A stretch of 64,000 bases of DNA from Candidula unifasciata (GCA_905116865.2 CAJHNH020006667.1:636012-700011); one strand, 5' to 3'. Shown: positions 43,076 to 54,820, counted from the first letter of the stretch. Translations and numbers: made by a program. The notes: generated from the letters alone by a model not told the origin.

Positions 43076-43980
43076 CGAAACGATGGATTGAGAGAAGATA
43101 AAACTGGATTTGAAACTGGATTTGTCAGCAATATGTTTTATCAAAGTAATGTTTATCCGTTTTGAATGTGAACAATTAAATCACAAATACAGCCAGGTGT
43201 AGAGACATATAGCATATATCTGTTATTTGTGTCTTCTTTGCTCGGATATGTTTATGTGAATATTTTATTCTACTATATGTATTTGATGTAGTTTGCAAGT
43301 TGAATTAAATGTGTTTTGTGATCTGAAAACGATCTTTCATGAACTGCATAATGCTGTAGATCTATCTTACAGTCAGAAATAAGTCTGCTTTACAATTTTT
43401 AGCTATTTTAAAGCCCAAAAACAATAATTCTCCATAGAGATTCGACCCAGATATGGACTTTTAATGGCGCTTGCAAATCTCCGGTTTTCCAATGCTAATA
43501 TATTTGGCTTACGTTTGACAATTATCAAAGCGTTTATTTTATCTCCAAGACAAATATTTAGCTGTCGTCTGCATGGATAACAAATCGTTTTTTAAATATC
43601 TCTCATATGCTTTGTTTTCCGCCCTATATATACGAGTGCATATGAATAATACCCGCTTTCATCTGTTAAGAAAAACAAGTGTCTGCACTCAACACAAAGT
43701 GTCTAAACGGTTGCAGGTACTACCATGAAGTGTCAATTACAGTAGTGCTTTAAGAGAATTAAACTAATGTGCTTCTTACTGCTAGACAAAAGTCCGGTTA
43801 ATAAGTTATAGTTAACATTGGGGTATGAAACTTAAAGCGTATTGTTGTTTATAAATTATTCCGACACTATCAGGCTATTTTTAAAGCTCTGGAGCAACTG
43901 AAATAAGAAAATTGCTATGAGAAATGTTTCTAAGAAATAACAGAATTAGTGCGGTTGCTTATACGTTTCACTCCCACAAG
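43076..43980. other. No recognisable gene
   Basis: About 900 bp of AT-rich unclassified sequence. Confidence 0.4.
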
Positions 43981-43984
43981 AGTG

Positions 43985-44160
43985 GCCTAGCGTCGCTGCC
44001 GGCGCAAAATTTTGAGTTAAAAATCGACCCAAAGTATTTCAGGGTCCTCGCTGGTGCAACGGAATCCGTCCACTGCGCTGAGATTCTTCAAAAACTCAAG
44101 TTTCAGTTAGAAGTAGAGCGAAGCACTTATGGGTTGCCCCTCGTGCCATGATGTTGATCG
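43985..44160 (+). repeat. SINE-B 3' part
   Basis: 'aaattttgagttaaaaatcg', 'acccaaagtatttcagggtc', 'ctcgctggtgcaacg', 'cactgcgctgagattcttc', 'agttagaagtagagcgaagc' and 'acttatgggttgccc' match the 3' half of the 9770-10195 copy. Confidence 0.85.
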
Positions 44161-44730
44161 GTCGAGTAAACATAAATTTAAACTCTCATAAGAAATATAC
44201 AAGAGGGAAAAGTCTACAGCTGAAGCAAGCGGCAGACATCGAAATAATGACATCTACGGTTCAATGAAGCTGTCACGACACGCTGCTTTCCTTAGATTTG
44301 TGCATACAATAAGACAGGATCATAAACGTCTGTTTGCATAAGTAAAACATGCAGTTTATATGAAGGGTAGTTCATTTTGCATTGCATGTAAAAGGATTTA
44401 TTTATTTGCCTAATTTTTACTCAACAGTTATTGTGGTATACACATGACTAGATTTAAAGTAATTTGCCACACAAATTATTATTCTTTCTAGCGTTCGTTT
44501 ACCGGCTTTAAACTTCAGTGGGAAGTTTTGTTTGTTCGTTCACTTCCAAACGTTGATCTTGTTTGATATCTTGAGCTGGCTTGCGCGTCTGTTTTACACA
44601 TCTGAGTTAATTGATATGCATACTGTTGGTTCCTCGTTTCACAGGCCGATACATCTGACTTCACAGGAAAAGTAGGAAACACTCATAATTAGTTGCCGTT
44701 TACGATGAGGTTGTTTATGAATGGATGGAT
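44161..44730. other. No recognisable gene
   Basis: Unclassified sequence. Confidence 0.4.
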
Positions 44731-44734
44731 TGGG

Positions 44735-44762
44735 GGGTGGGTGTGGGGGGGGGGGGGGGGTT
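44735..44762. repeat. G tract
   Basis: A G run of about 17 bases preceded by 'ggggggtgggtgtgg'. Confidence 0.9.
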
Positions 44763-44883
44763 AAGGGGACATGTCTATCTACCGCTTTCCTCCAGACTGA
44801 GGCTCTAGGACTCGCGCAGGAAGTCAGACAATATATTTTACAGTCTGTCGTCGTGTATCTCTACTTTGTTCAGATTGTGTGTG

Positions 44884-45215
<332 letters not shown>

Positions 45216-45905
45216 CAAATTCCCTTGATGAAAAAATTGAGTTATCAGAGTTTCTTCCCGTTTTTAAAGTACAATGGGGAATGTTGTTTTACGTTTATTG
45301 AAATACCATTTCTTATAGATGCTTTGTTTATGCGAGTTGCTCAACACTAAACATACTTCTTTGTAAAGTATAACAATTAATTTTTTAACCTCCGATAACA
45401 CAGGGTAATTGTATAAGATGTTCTTTAATTTTAAAGTAAGCCAAAGAACTCTGCGCTGGCTGCTGCAGATGGGGACTAAGCACACTGAACATATATTGCT
45501 AGACCTTTATTTGTATAATTCAATCGGCACTCAGTTGTTGTGTAGTTAATTTAAACCCGACTGCCTTTTACTTTACAGATCTTTACCAGGACTTATCGTA
45601 TAGTGGTGGAATGAGGGGGGGGGGGGGTGTGGCATAATTTTTAAAACTCTATATGCGCATGGTACATAACATTCTTTGCTCATATATCTACAGACCAACT
45701 GGCACTTAATAAATATTGTAATTATTTTGTATAATGACATTAATCCCTGTTCTGTTAATTTTCAGATCAATGACCCCGTAGACACTACCTGTGGTGTCAA
45801 TATCAATTAAGGCAAAGTGGAACGTTCATCGCTAAGAACCCATATTGACGTGGCTTGTCATATTATTTCCAGTGTCATTAAACTGTACACACTTATCAAA
45901 AGAAA
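45216..45905 (+). promoter_or_regulatory. Upstream region of the receptor gene, with possible 5' UTR acceptor
   Basis: An in-frame TAA (45879-45881) lies 27 bases before the ATG, so translation must start in this exon unless an upstream exon is spliced in after it. 'tcatattatttccag' ending at 45872 could be a splice acceptor for a 5' UTR intron. A G tract lies at 45614-45627. I see no clear TATA box or initiator. Confidence 0.35.
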
Positions 45906-46694
45906 ATGAGCACGTCCACAGATAGAATGACGTTACAACCACACGTTGGCAGCATGGAAACAACTAAATTCATCCTCCCTGACAACGGGACACAGGATCA
46001 AGTCGTCCGTATTCCATGGATCATGAGCCTTTTCATCTTCTTCTATTCCCTCATCTTCCTCCTGGGTCTTACAGGCAACTGTCTAGTAGCGTTCGTGGTA
46101 ATGAGAAACAAAGCCATGCAGACAATCACCAACATTTTCATCACGAATTTGGCCATCTCGGACATTTTAATGTGCTTGCTTGCTGTTCCTTTTACGCCAA
46201 TTTCCTACTTCCTCAACTCATGGATCTTCGGCAAAGTTCTATGTCATATAGTCCCTATGATTCTGTGTATATCTGTCTACGTCTCCACACTGACCTCGAC
46301 GGCTATTGCTGTCGACAGATATTTCGTCATCGTCTATCCCTTCAAGCCGCGAATGAAAGTCTACATGTGTGTGCTCATGATCTTCGCTGTATGGGTCATC
46401 TCGGTGTCCATCTCTCTACCACTGGGAATCTACCATGAGGTAGAAAATACCAATAATTCCTACATGTGTTCGGAGAAATGGCCCAAACCTCAAGCTCGGC
46501 AGTTCTTCACAGTAACCAGCCTTGTGCTTCAGTACATTGTGCCTTGCAGCATCATCACGTTCTGCTACACCATGGTATCCATGGCACTGAAGAAACGCTC
46601 TAAAGTCAAGATTGGCACCGGAGTCAGAACTAGGGAAAGGGAGGAAATGGAAATCAAGAGAAAGAAGCGGACTAACAATATGTTGATTGCTATG
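45906..46694 (+). CDS. Neuropeptide GPCR (sNPF/PrRP/NPY-receptor type), exon 1: N-terminus to start of TM6
   Basis: Rhodopsin-class receptor for an RFamide/NPY-like peptide, acting at the plasma membrane through G proteins. Seen: extracellular N-terminus with an N-glycosylation site (N27-G-T); TM1 with GN (57-58); TM2 with NLAISD (81-86); W106 and C113 before TM3; TM3 ending DRY (137-139) then VIVYPFKPRMK; TM4 with W163 and P172; a second glycosylation site (N183-N-S) and C188, the likely disulfide partner of C113; TM5 with P213 and Y221; a basic third loop; and the beginning of TM6 (NNMLIAM). The TM2-TM4 segments look closest to short neuropeptide F receptors. The ATG has A at -3 and an in-frame stop 27 bases upstream. 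Donor GTAAGA follows codon 263, phase 0. Unspliced read-through would add RNIL and stop before TM6 is complete. Confidence 0.95.
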
Positions 46695-46839
46695 GTAAGA
46701 AACATTTTGTAACGTAATTTTAAAGTACTATATTCACGAAAATTGTTTAATTGACTCTTTCTGATGAGGGCAGTCATTTCTGTGAAATAATTATAGTCTG
46801 ATTCAGGACTAATAAGCCAGACTTAAGCAGCTTTTCAAC

Positions 46840-47115
46840 ATAGCAACCTCATCGTGTGGGTTACGGAGCCCTATTTTAAGGAAAACAAGAATCGATCCAC
46901 TGCCTACACAAAAGCATATTTAAGAATCAGCTAATTTGGGAGGTTTCTTCGAAGTCGGATTGCATCTGCCTAAGAAGCAAGGAACCAGCAGTCTGCATAC
47001 AAATGAATCAGATCTGTAAACGGATGTACACGCAACACTCAGGTTCTGGAACTCGACTGAAGTCCAAAAGTTGATGAACATCCAGAACTTTCCGCCAGAC
47101 CTTACAGCTGGTGAA
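46840..47115 (+). repeat. Repeat family G copy (in intron)
   Basis: 'gagccctattttaagg', 'aaaacaagaatcgatccact', 'tcgaagtcggattgcatctg', 'aaacggatgtacacgcaaca', 'ctcaggttctggaact', 'ctgaagtccaaaagttgatg' and 'aactttccgccaga'. This is the most complete copy together with 4890-5140. Confidence 0.75.
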
Positions 47116-47254
47116 CACGAAGAAGAAGAATATAACAACCAGGATAGGATGGTGAAGATATGGGAATGAAAGGTCAGGAAAAAATAGACTCGGACATAAC
47201 ATTAATTCACACAAACTCGGAAGGGACTAAAAGTGGTCTGGGACTGAAGTAAAC

Positions 47255-47465
47255 AGGGAACCGCCGTGGTGTAGCTGCTAGACTCTCGCATGTGGATCTG
47301 AAGATCGTTGGTTCAGGTCCTGAAGGAGCCAGACTTTTTTTTTTTTTTAAATAACTTCGGTTCCCGGATTGAACAGGCCTGTTTAACATTTAGTCCTAGC
47401 CTTATATGCCGAAAACGCTTAAAAGCCTAGGAAAGGGTCCTTTACTTTACTTACTAGAGTAAAGT
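47255..47465 (+). repeat. SINE-A copy (in intron)
   Basis: Head 'aaccgccgtggtgtagctgc', 'tagactctcgcatgtggatc', B box 'ttggttcaggtcctga', 'aggagccagactttt' and the T run. The body is shortened and retains 'taggaaagggtcctttactt' with a CTTTA tail. Confidence 0.85.
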
Positions 47466-47645
47466 AACTAAGGTAATATAAACAATAATGCAGTCTAACA
47501 ACGAAGACATGGCGAGTGATTATCTGGGATCGAAGAGGGTGAATAACTAGGATTTGAGGGCATTAACATCCAATCACGTAATACTTATGACGCCGCAGGT
47601 AAATGTCTAGGACTGAAGAAGTTAAAGTTCTATAAATATAAACTA

Positions 47646-47712
47646 GCATCATTATTGTGTAGCAGGTTCCTTGCAGAATGTCGCTGCCATTACAGCTCAC
47701 TCACAAGAAAAG
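47646..47712 (-). mobile_element. RTE-1 LINE 3' tip
   Basis: 'tgtagcaggttccttgcaga' and 'atgtcgctgccattaca' match the 3' end at 32133-32170 in the same orientation. The 'catcattatt' before it is the tail. Confidence 0.7.
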
Positions 47713-47717
47713 AAATT

Positions 47718-47965
47718 CGTTTCCTATGTGGCTTAGGTGTTGCGAACGGGCTTCGTAATGTCGGGGTGTCGGGTTCAATCCCTGCTGTAGACGATTAGTC
47801 GTGCGTTGGTTTCGACAGTGGTACCCAGAGCTGACAGTTCAGCAAGCAATGGAAAACGAACGTAACATTTGCCTAGTAAAACCACAACAGCAAAAAATTG
47901 TAGAGGTTGGTTCTGCGACGTTCTGTAAAAGAATACGAAACTTTAACCTAGCTTACCAGCCCAAT
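47718..47965 (+). repeat. SINE-D copy (in intron)
   Basis: tRNA-like head with 'gggcttcgtaatgtcggggt' and B box 'gtcgggttcaatccctgctg'. The body has 'ggtttcgacagtggtaccca', 'atttgcctagtaaaaccaca', 'acagcaaaaaattgtag' and 'ggttggttctgcgacgttct'. The same order occurs at 55795-56030. Confidence 0.85.
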
Positions 47966-48380
47966 AAACATTCTGATTATTAAAATGGATATCCGCCATT
48001 AATGTTCATCTGACTCGAGACAAATTTCCAACAGTGTTCCGTGACTGATCCCATAAACATTTATTTAGAATAAAATCTATCAAAGGGTGGTAAATGTTTT
48101 GAACTGAAGGAAATAAAGTAATATCTATCCAGTTGTGGGTGAGCCCTCTTGATCACTCACGACTAGTATTTTTATACCAAGATTATTTTTCTTCTTTTAG
48201 TTTGTCTGAGTGACATAATTACATGCCCTAATAACCCCACCCCCAGAAAGATAGACTTTTAAAGGGATTTGCTATCTACGTTAATGGCTCTTAAACATAC
48301 CAAGATAAATTGTAGAAATGACATCACAGAGCAGAATGTATTGGCTACAACTTTACAAACAAGAGGATGCTTAGTACTAA
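47966..48380. other. Intron sequence, nothing recognised
   Basis: No repeat family or coding motif seen. Confidence 0.4.
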
Positions 48381-48384
48381 TTAA

Positions 48385-48515
48385 TGTGGGTACCAGCGCA
48401 TGTGTGAATTGTAGGTAATAAAAGAGCAGATAGAGAAGCAACTAAAGGCCTAACAAAAAATAATAAAATAATACAGCTCTGAGTAAGGGTGATATTAAAT
48501 CGATGGTTAGTTCGA
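48385..48515 (+). mobile_element. LINE RNase H fragment
   Basis: WVPAHV, a stop, then IVGNKRADREATKGLTKNN and SKGDIKSMV, the end of an RNase H domain of Jockey-like LINEs. One in-frame stop replaces the 'G' of 'HVGIxGNExAD'. Its continuation to 48740 is unrecognised. Confidence 0.65.
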
Positions 48516-49138
48516 CGTAGTCTCCCCAAATAGAGTAGGTCACTTTTCATTTTAGGTTGGGCTGGGTCCACTTGCCTGAAGGTTACGGGTATGTCTCGCT
48601 CTGTTGTTTGGTTTCTGCGATGTCTTGAATTTATGTTTCCAGCCTGAGAAAGAGAATGCCTGTGACATTGGTTGCAGCACTCTCTAAGGTGTCGTGTTAG
48701 ACCCAGTTTCTCCAAATATTTGGAGTGTTAAAGTGCTAGCGTGCTGAAATATACAACACGTGATATCAACAGCATTGCAGAACCCTCCCGTAACCGTGTG
48801 CGAATTCACTGGACTCAGGAACTACCAATCAGAAGTGAGCTAGGGTGTGTATGGATGGGTCTGGGGAGAGTAACGTCGAAGTAACCTGAATCGATAATTA
48901 AAAAAAAAAAAAATTACAGAAGAATGGACAGGGATTGGGGGGAGGGGGGTGTGGGAGGGGGTGGGGGGGGGAGGTGAGGCATCATAGGGAAGGCATGCAT
49001 ACACATTTTTTAAGGCTCCGAAAAAAAAGGTCAAATAAGTGAGCTAAAAACACTTAGCAATAAGAAATGCCTGAGACTGCAACTTGCCGTGCTTTACTTC
49101 ACTATAGCAGTAGACCCCTGTTCTGTATGTTAGTATAT
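48516..49138. other. Intron sequence with G-rich tract (48935-48975)
   Basis: An A run at 48899-48913 and a G-rich stretch 'gggaggggggtgtgggaggg' to about 48975. No gene. Confidence 0.5.
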
Positions 49139-49146
49139 AATGATAC

Positions 49147-49807
49147 TAGGGCTGTACCGAATATTCGCTTCGTATTCGCTTCGGGTGATGCTGACCACAT
49201 CACCCATCTTGTGCCGTTGGTCTATAAAAATATAGGTCTAGCCCTATATGCCATATACGCCTTAAGGCGTGGAAAGGGTCCTTTACTTTACTTTTTACTT
49301 ATTCGCTTCGGGCCGAAAAGTGGACCTATTCACTATTCGGTATTCGGCCGAATAGTTGCGGTCGGGCCGAATAGCAGTTACCTCACACCCGCTTCTGCAT
49401 ACACGGGCTTAATGCTGACAACATGGAACTATTGGTTTTGTTGAAAGCTAATGCAGCTTTCCTGCATTAACTAAGCTGACAGTGACAATTTCCAAGTTTA
49501 GTTACTTGTTATAGTACTTAGGATTCTTTCAAGCCTAGTTACCACAGACTCACTGAAGGATGCAGATTGTGAAGATAAGGCCAGCCATAGAAATAAATGG
49601 AGACGAGTGATATCTGCAGCAGTAAACCTCATAGGCTCAGAATGCTAAAGATAAGATGACTATTCTGTGCTACTTTATGTGAAGTAAAAGTTCAGCGTAC
49701 ATTTGACATTATGAATGGGGATTTTTTAAAGATATATTTTATACACTATACACTATTCGTATTCGTATTCGGTTGAATAGTGAAAATCACTATTCGGTAC
49801 AGCCCTA
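49147..49807. mobile_element. hAT-type MITE with 8-bp target duplication
   Basis: Terminal inverted repeats 'tagggctgtaccgaata' (left) and 'tattcggtacagccctaaat' starting at 49791 (right, complementary over 17 bp). Perfect 8-bp duplications 'aatgatac' flank it at 49139-49146 and 49808-49815. The interior repeats 'gaatattcg' motifs and encodes no transposase. The 'TAGGGCTG' ends and 8-bp duplication are hAT hallmarks. It carries a nested SINE-A. Confidence 0.93.
49186..49299 (+). repeat. SINE-A 3' fragment nested in the hAT MITE
   Basis: 'catcacccatcttgtgcc', 'ttggtctataaaaatatagg', 'ctagccctatatgcc' and 'ggcgtggaaagggtccttta' form a 5'-truncated SINE-A. It is flanked by 13-bp direct repeats 'tattcgcttcggg' (49173-49185 and 49300-49312), a target-site duplication of LINE-driven insertion. 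Confidence 0.92.
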
Positions 49808-49815
49808 AATGATAC

Positions 49816-50300
49816 TGAGCATAATTTACTTTACTGCAAGAAATATGAACTCCAAAAAAACTCCTCATAATGAATATAGGATTGGCTGCAATAAGCATAT
49901 GATAACTGAAAACTTGCTGGGAAAAGATGGTTCTAGAGAATTCGAGGGAACGAGTATACAATATAGAAAAAGAGCAGGGATTCGCATATGAGATGTTAAG
50001 AATATCTTAAGACTAAATAACAGTATCCTAGATCTCTTTAAATATCAGCAAAGACAGACTACACAGTAGAATTACTATAATTGTTTGAAGTACACTAAAA
50101 ATGAATTCAATGTGATAATCTATACTTTTACAAACTAATACAATTATTACATAAGCTATCAATATTTCATAAACAAACATAATTGGCAGACAAATGTATT
50201 CATTATTGAAGAGGGAAACTATACTCTGTGTATCACATTAATACCCTATGGGTTAAACGGGCCACTGTTTAAATTACTACAACTTGCCCACGTTGGAAGA
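49816..50300. other. Intron sequence, nothing recognised
   Basis: AT-rich; no repeat family or coding motif identified. Confidence 0.4.
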
Positions 50301-50304
50301 AGAC

Positions 50305-50400
50305 AAGGGGACTGCGTGGTCTCGAGGCTCAATGTCAACCTCCAGTGCTAGAGGTTCCGGGTTTAATCCCCGTTAAGGGCTGGGATTTTTTCTTTGGTCG
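50305..50400 (+). repeat. SINE-B head
   Basis: 'ggactgcgtggtctcgaggc' and B box 'tccgggtttaatccccg', followed by 'agggctgggatttttt'. The body is missing. Confidence 0.8.
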
Positions 50401-50429
50401 TTTTACCAAGAGGGTGTGAGCGGAGTACG

Positions 50430-50570
50430 CCATGACAGTTAGACAGTTGGAGGTGATGACAGGCACAGAGGTGCCGGACAGTTTGACATCATGGCATGCA
50501 GGATCTTCTTTGTCAGAACTGACCGAAAGTAAACGAGGCTGTGAATAAGCATGACTGATAACGTCACATG
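50430..50570 (+). mobile_element. LINE 3' tip
   Basis: 'gtttgacatcatggcatgca' and 'agtaaacgaggctgtgaata' align with 51136-51215, the end of the next LINE fragment. The coding frame is lost. Confidence 0.55.
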
Positions 50571-50599
50571 ACATAAGTCTAAGTCTAAACCTAAGTCTA

Positions 50600-51258
50600 A
50601 GAAAAATCTAATTACAAAGAAAACTGACCCTCCAGAAAGAAACATCAAAGTAAATATGACAAATCCCAAGCAAGATGATATGTTAAAGTACTTGGGTACC
50701 CTGGTAACAACAGATGGAAGATGCATTAAGGAAGGTAAATGTAGAATAGCTCAAGCAAATGCAGCATTTTACTAAATGAAGAATATTTTAAGCAGTCTTT
50801 CTTTGTCAATTGAGACGAGAAAGCAAATTCATAAAACCTATATAATTTCAATACTGATATACGGATGTGAATCATAGACAGTAAATGAGTGATTACTTAT
50901 TTGGAAGCTGCGATGGTGTGGTTGTATGGAAGAATTATGAGAATACCCTTGGCAGATAAAAATAGAAATAATGAAGTCTCCAAATAAACTGACTCACGAA
51001 GAGAACCTCTCCACATCAGAAAGAGACAATCTACATTTTTGATCATGTGATGAGAAGGAGAAAACTGGGGTACATCGTGACTAGGAAAGTTGGAGGGGAG
51101 GAGAGGCAGAGGGGGACCCGAGAACAGAAGCTGGGTGGTTTGACATCATTGCATGGAATATTATCTGTGTAAGAGTTGATTGAAAGTATACGAGCCAGAA
51201 GGTTGTGGACAGAGATGACTACCAACGCCACACAGCATGGTCTCTAATAATAATAATA
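50600..51258 (+). mobile_element. LINE C-terminal region with (AAT)n tail
   Basis: MLKYLGTLVTTDGRCIKEGK, RIAQANAAFY, MKNILSSLSLSIETRKQIHK and LIYGCES form the post-RT connector. After breaks, RRKLG...GGEERQRGT remnants and VVDRDDYQRHTAW lead to '(taa)n' at 51248. The frame has at least four stops. Confidence 0.8.
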
Positions 51259-52370
51259 AGAAGATAAAAGTCTATAAGAAGAATAATGTGGTCACTACAA
51301 TACAAACAAAACAGTGACGTGCAACAGGTTATGTTGCAGGCCGCTTTGTCTGTCAGAAAAAGAAAATCCCAAGTCACAGATATGAGTTAGTCTGCTTTAG
51401 ATGCTACATTAGGTTCTAGAAATTAAATGCTAAAAAAAATTGTATTTCTTTCTGTCCTAGCCGAAGTCCTCCGAGAAATATTTCTTGTATGTTCCTTAGC
51501 TGAGGATATAAACACGTTGAAAAACTCTAATCTATGGGACTAGTTTTTGGTCTTTACACGTATAAATCATTGTTGCTATCCCTGATTCTGGTCCAAAACG
51601 TCATAAAATCTGACTATAGTTTTCCTTAAAATTTTCCTTTACTGTTTCTTGCAGAACACCTTCATAAATATTAGCCTTAAAAAAAAATAATAACGAAGAA
51701 AGATATAAACCATTGACACGGCTAAATTCAAACATTCCTCCAGGCTGCTGGGAGAAAGTTTACAAAAGCCAAACTTCAGACAGAACAAAGTCGCTCTTGA
51801 TACAAATTAATGGGGGTTTAACCTTGTTGCCAGAAACATGCCAGGAGCTTTAATCCACCAAATTGATTTTTGATGCCATAGTAATTTGCATCCAGCAAAC
51901 TCCAACGTTGCACGTTTTGACTTCTTGGTTATAGTGTTTCAGATAAGCTAATTAAATTATCTAAAGCCAAATAAAGAATAGGTGTTGACTGTTCTTTGAC
52001 GTCTGTGAACAGAAAGGGCCTTACTTTTTCAAAAGAAACCATAGAAATTATATTAAAAAGTTGATTTTTGTTTATTTTTTATTTCTAAGTGTTTACGACA
52101 TTATTTTCTATTGACTGAATCCTAACAAATGGGTGCAATGAAAACGAAAATCCGGAAGGTGATGACGTCAGACAGAAATTGAATTGAACACTGGCATGCA
52201 AAGACCGTACACAAAGTTATTGCTGTTAAAACTGTAAATTTGTGTTGGATTTCAAGTAAAATACATGAGAGTGTGCTAAATTAGAGCTCACATATTCCTT
52301 ACGTGGGCAGGGAAATATCCTTGACAAATCTTTTAAAAAATGCGACAGACGGCAAACAAGTAATTATCTT
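51259..52370. other. Intron sequence, nothing recognised
   Basis: About 1.1 kb with no repeat family, tandem array or coding motif that I can name. Confidence 0.45.
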
Positions 52371-52374
52371 AATC

Positions 52375-52493
52375 CTATTCTTCTTCTTCTTCTTCTTTTT
52401 GTTCTTCTTGTTCTGTTTCTTCTTATCGTCCTCCTCCATCTTCTATAACAACTACGACTACTGCTACCACTACTACTACTGCTGCTGTTGCTG

Positions 52494-52528
<35 letters not shown>

Positions 52529-52529
52529 G

Positions 52530-52617
<88 letters not shown>

Positions 52618-52650
52618 CACCACCACCATTGCTACTACTAATACTAATAG
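52375..52650. repeat. (CTT)n and long (CTA)n microsatellite
   Basis: A short (CTT)n is followed by about 200 bp of CTA/CTG/CCA trinucleotides. Leu, Tyr and Ser frames are artefacts. Confidence 0.97.
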
Positions 52651-52904
52651 AGATAAAACTACCACTACGTCTTCTTATTTGTCTTCTTCTGCGGTTTTTG
52701 CTGCCTGTTATACCCTTTTGGAGGATAGACCCACAATCAAAGTAAACCAAAACATCTATGTTATGCTTTAACGTATAGCTTACCAAACGACTTCCTCATC
52801 TACATTCACTTCATTATGTTCATTTCTACACGCGTGTGTGGCTGTGTGTATGTATGTTTATCAATTCGAATCTTTTTCTATTCGTTTGATTATTGGGTTC
52901 CGTG

Positions 52905-53160
52905 CGAGGATAATTGAGTAAATCAGATGTTACAAATTTATGTCCTATTCAAAGAGAGACTTTGGTGAATATAGTGACAACTGGAAATATCAGTGGGAAA
53001 AGGGGTCGAGGTGGACCAAGAGAGATGATACTGGATGGGATGAAACAAGGGCATTGGGGTGAAATTATCAAGAAAGCTGTTACAGGCAATCAGGGATCGT
53101 GATCTGTGGAAACGCATGAGCGCCTACGCCAGCTGGCAGGACACATGATGATGATGTCCT
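52905..53160 (+). mobile_element. LINE 3' end with (GAT)n tail
   Basis: ETLVNIVTTGNISGKRGRGGPREMILDGMKQ matches the RTE-like ending 'EHIVTTGKIxGKRGRGRxREMxLDGLxxW'. GDLWKRMSAYASWQDT-type sequence follows in another frame, then 'acatgatgatgatgt'. Confidence 0.8.
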
Positions 53161-53635
53161 ATCCAACGACAGTGTAATTTCCTCACCTTTTGATTCACTG
53201 CAGTACACTGTGGTTTGTTTAGTTCTCTGCTTAAGTTTTTAAAAAATGATTATGTCGTCTCCAATTCTTCTTTACTCCTTTTTGTCCTTGCTATACCTCT
53301 CTTTTTTTTTTTTTTTTTTAAATGTCTTGCTATTTTTTCTCTGCCCCTTCTCCCTTTTCTCTCCCTTCTTTGTCTAACTCCCTATTTCTCTGTCTTTGTC
53401 TTTCTCTATATTTTCTCTATATCTTTTTTCTTTATCAAGAACACCTGTACCCCTCTTGCCTCTCTTTGAGTCTCTATCGTGTCTCCTCTGTTTCTATCCT
53501 TTTTCACTTTGTCCGGTTCCTCGTTGCTCTCTACATCCCTTCCTCCCTCCTCATTATCTCTCCCTGATGGTCATCATCTGTCAGATTCCATTACTATTTA
53601 AAGACTATTGCGCTGATTCATCTATTTTAGAAATT
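53161..53635. other. Pyrimidine-rich intron sequence
   Basis: A T run (53301-53319) and a long CT-rich stretch give Ser/Phe/Leu-rich frames of no significance. Confidence 0.55.
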
Positions 53636-53644
53636 TCCTTTATT

Positions 53645-53875
53645 AATATCTTACTACAGCACTGCCCTTACCTCTCCCAGCAAAGACTGTGGATCTGGCC
53701 CAAGGGAGCCACGTTGAAAGAGAAGCTATGGGGGACCGGTGGCGACCTTAAACGCACAATCCTATTTGTGACCCAGACGGAACTCAATGTTTAGCATGAC
53801 TGATGTCGAACACAGAAGAAGAAGAAGAATGAAGAAGAAGAAGAAGAAGAAGAAATACTAGACATTTCAGAAAAG
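53645..53875 (+). mobile_element. LINE ORF end with (GAA)n tail
   Basis: ILLQHCPYLSQQRLWIWPKG matches the zinc-type end HILQHCPNLSQQRLDLAQG of the 34376-35052 element. The following UTR 'tgtgacccagacggaactca', 'atgtttagcatgactgatgt' is shared too. It ends in a (GAA)n tail of about 45 bp. Confidence 0.9.
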
Positions 53876-54110
53876 TGAAGTGATTTCTTGCGTTTAACTT
53901 TTAAAGCCTGATGGATGGCATGTTAGATATTAAGCTGCTTATAAGGATGATTTTTTTTTCTTAAGAACAACAAAGATGCCAGTATTCACCACAAAAATGT
54001 CTAAAACAATGGTACTGGCATTCATCATAAACGTGTCTAATACATTAGCGCTAAACAAACAAAAACTGATGTCTGAAAACAAAAATGTACTGATACTGCA
54101 TACCAGATAG
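53876..54110. other. Intron spacer
   Basis: No feature recognised. Confidence 0.4.
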
Positions 54111-54119
54111 ACATTGTTC

Positions 54120-54820
54120 TGTTAGAAAGTGGATGAATGGGCCTCAGTTTAAATAATGGGAAGACAGAAGTAATGGTGGTATCAAAGAAACGAATTATTC
54201 CTAAAAGTCGATGGTGTTATTTGGTGACAAGTATAGAAATTAAAGTATCTGCACACATCGATAACATCAAATGGAAGATGCATAACTGAGATGAGAAACA
54301 GAAGAGGACAGGCAAAAACTGCATTTTATAAAATGAAGAGCATCTTGTGCAATTATCTTTGTCGTTGAGGGTTGGAAAGAGAATTCTTGCTTTCTACATA
54401 CATCCAACTTAACATATGGCTGTGAGTCCTGGACACTCGGTAGGCAGGCGAAACAGTTTCTTGAGGCCTCAGAGATGCGGTTTTACAGAAGAATGCTTAG
54501 AATAACTTGGACAGCCAAAAAGAGCAACCAAGAGGTTTTGAAAGAGGGGGGAGCCCAAAGACAACTTATCACAGACATTAGACGGAGACAGTCATCAGTT
54601 TTCGGCCATGTTATGAAAAGGGGGAAAATAGAACATGTTGGGACCACTGGAAAGATCTGTGGAAGGAGGGATAGAGGAAGACAAAGAGGTAAGATTCTTG
54701 ACAGTCTTGTTGGATGGCATGGAGGTGTGTCGGCACACGAACTGGTACATGCTGCAGGAGATCGCAGATTGTAGAGAGGCATGATCGCCCACGCCAGTCG
54801 GCAAGGCACCTGATGATGAT
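54120..54820 (+). mobile_element. LINE C-terminal region with an intact last frame
   Basis: LNNGKTEVMVVSKK, then GKNCIL/MKSILCN, then a 99-codon open frame (54475-54774): MRFYRRMLRITWTAKKSNQE, LITDIRRRQSSVFGHVMKRG, GRRDRGRQRGKILDSLVGWH and LVHAAGDRRL. This is the canonical RTE/CR1-like C-terminus. A (GAT)n-like 'tgatgatgattt' follows. Earlier parts have frameshifts. Confidence 0.88.

Noticed and set aside
52303..52786. Tyr-, Ser-, Val- and Leu-rich frames
   Set aside because: (CTA)n translation.
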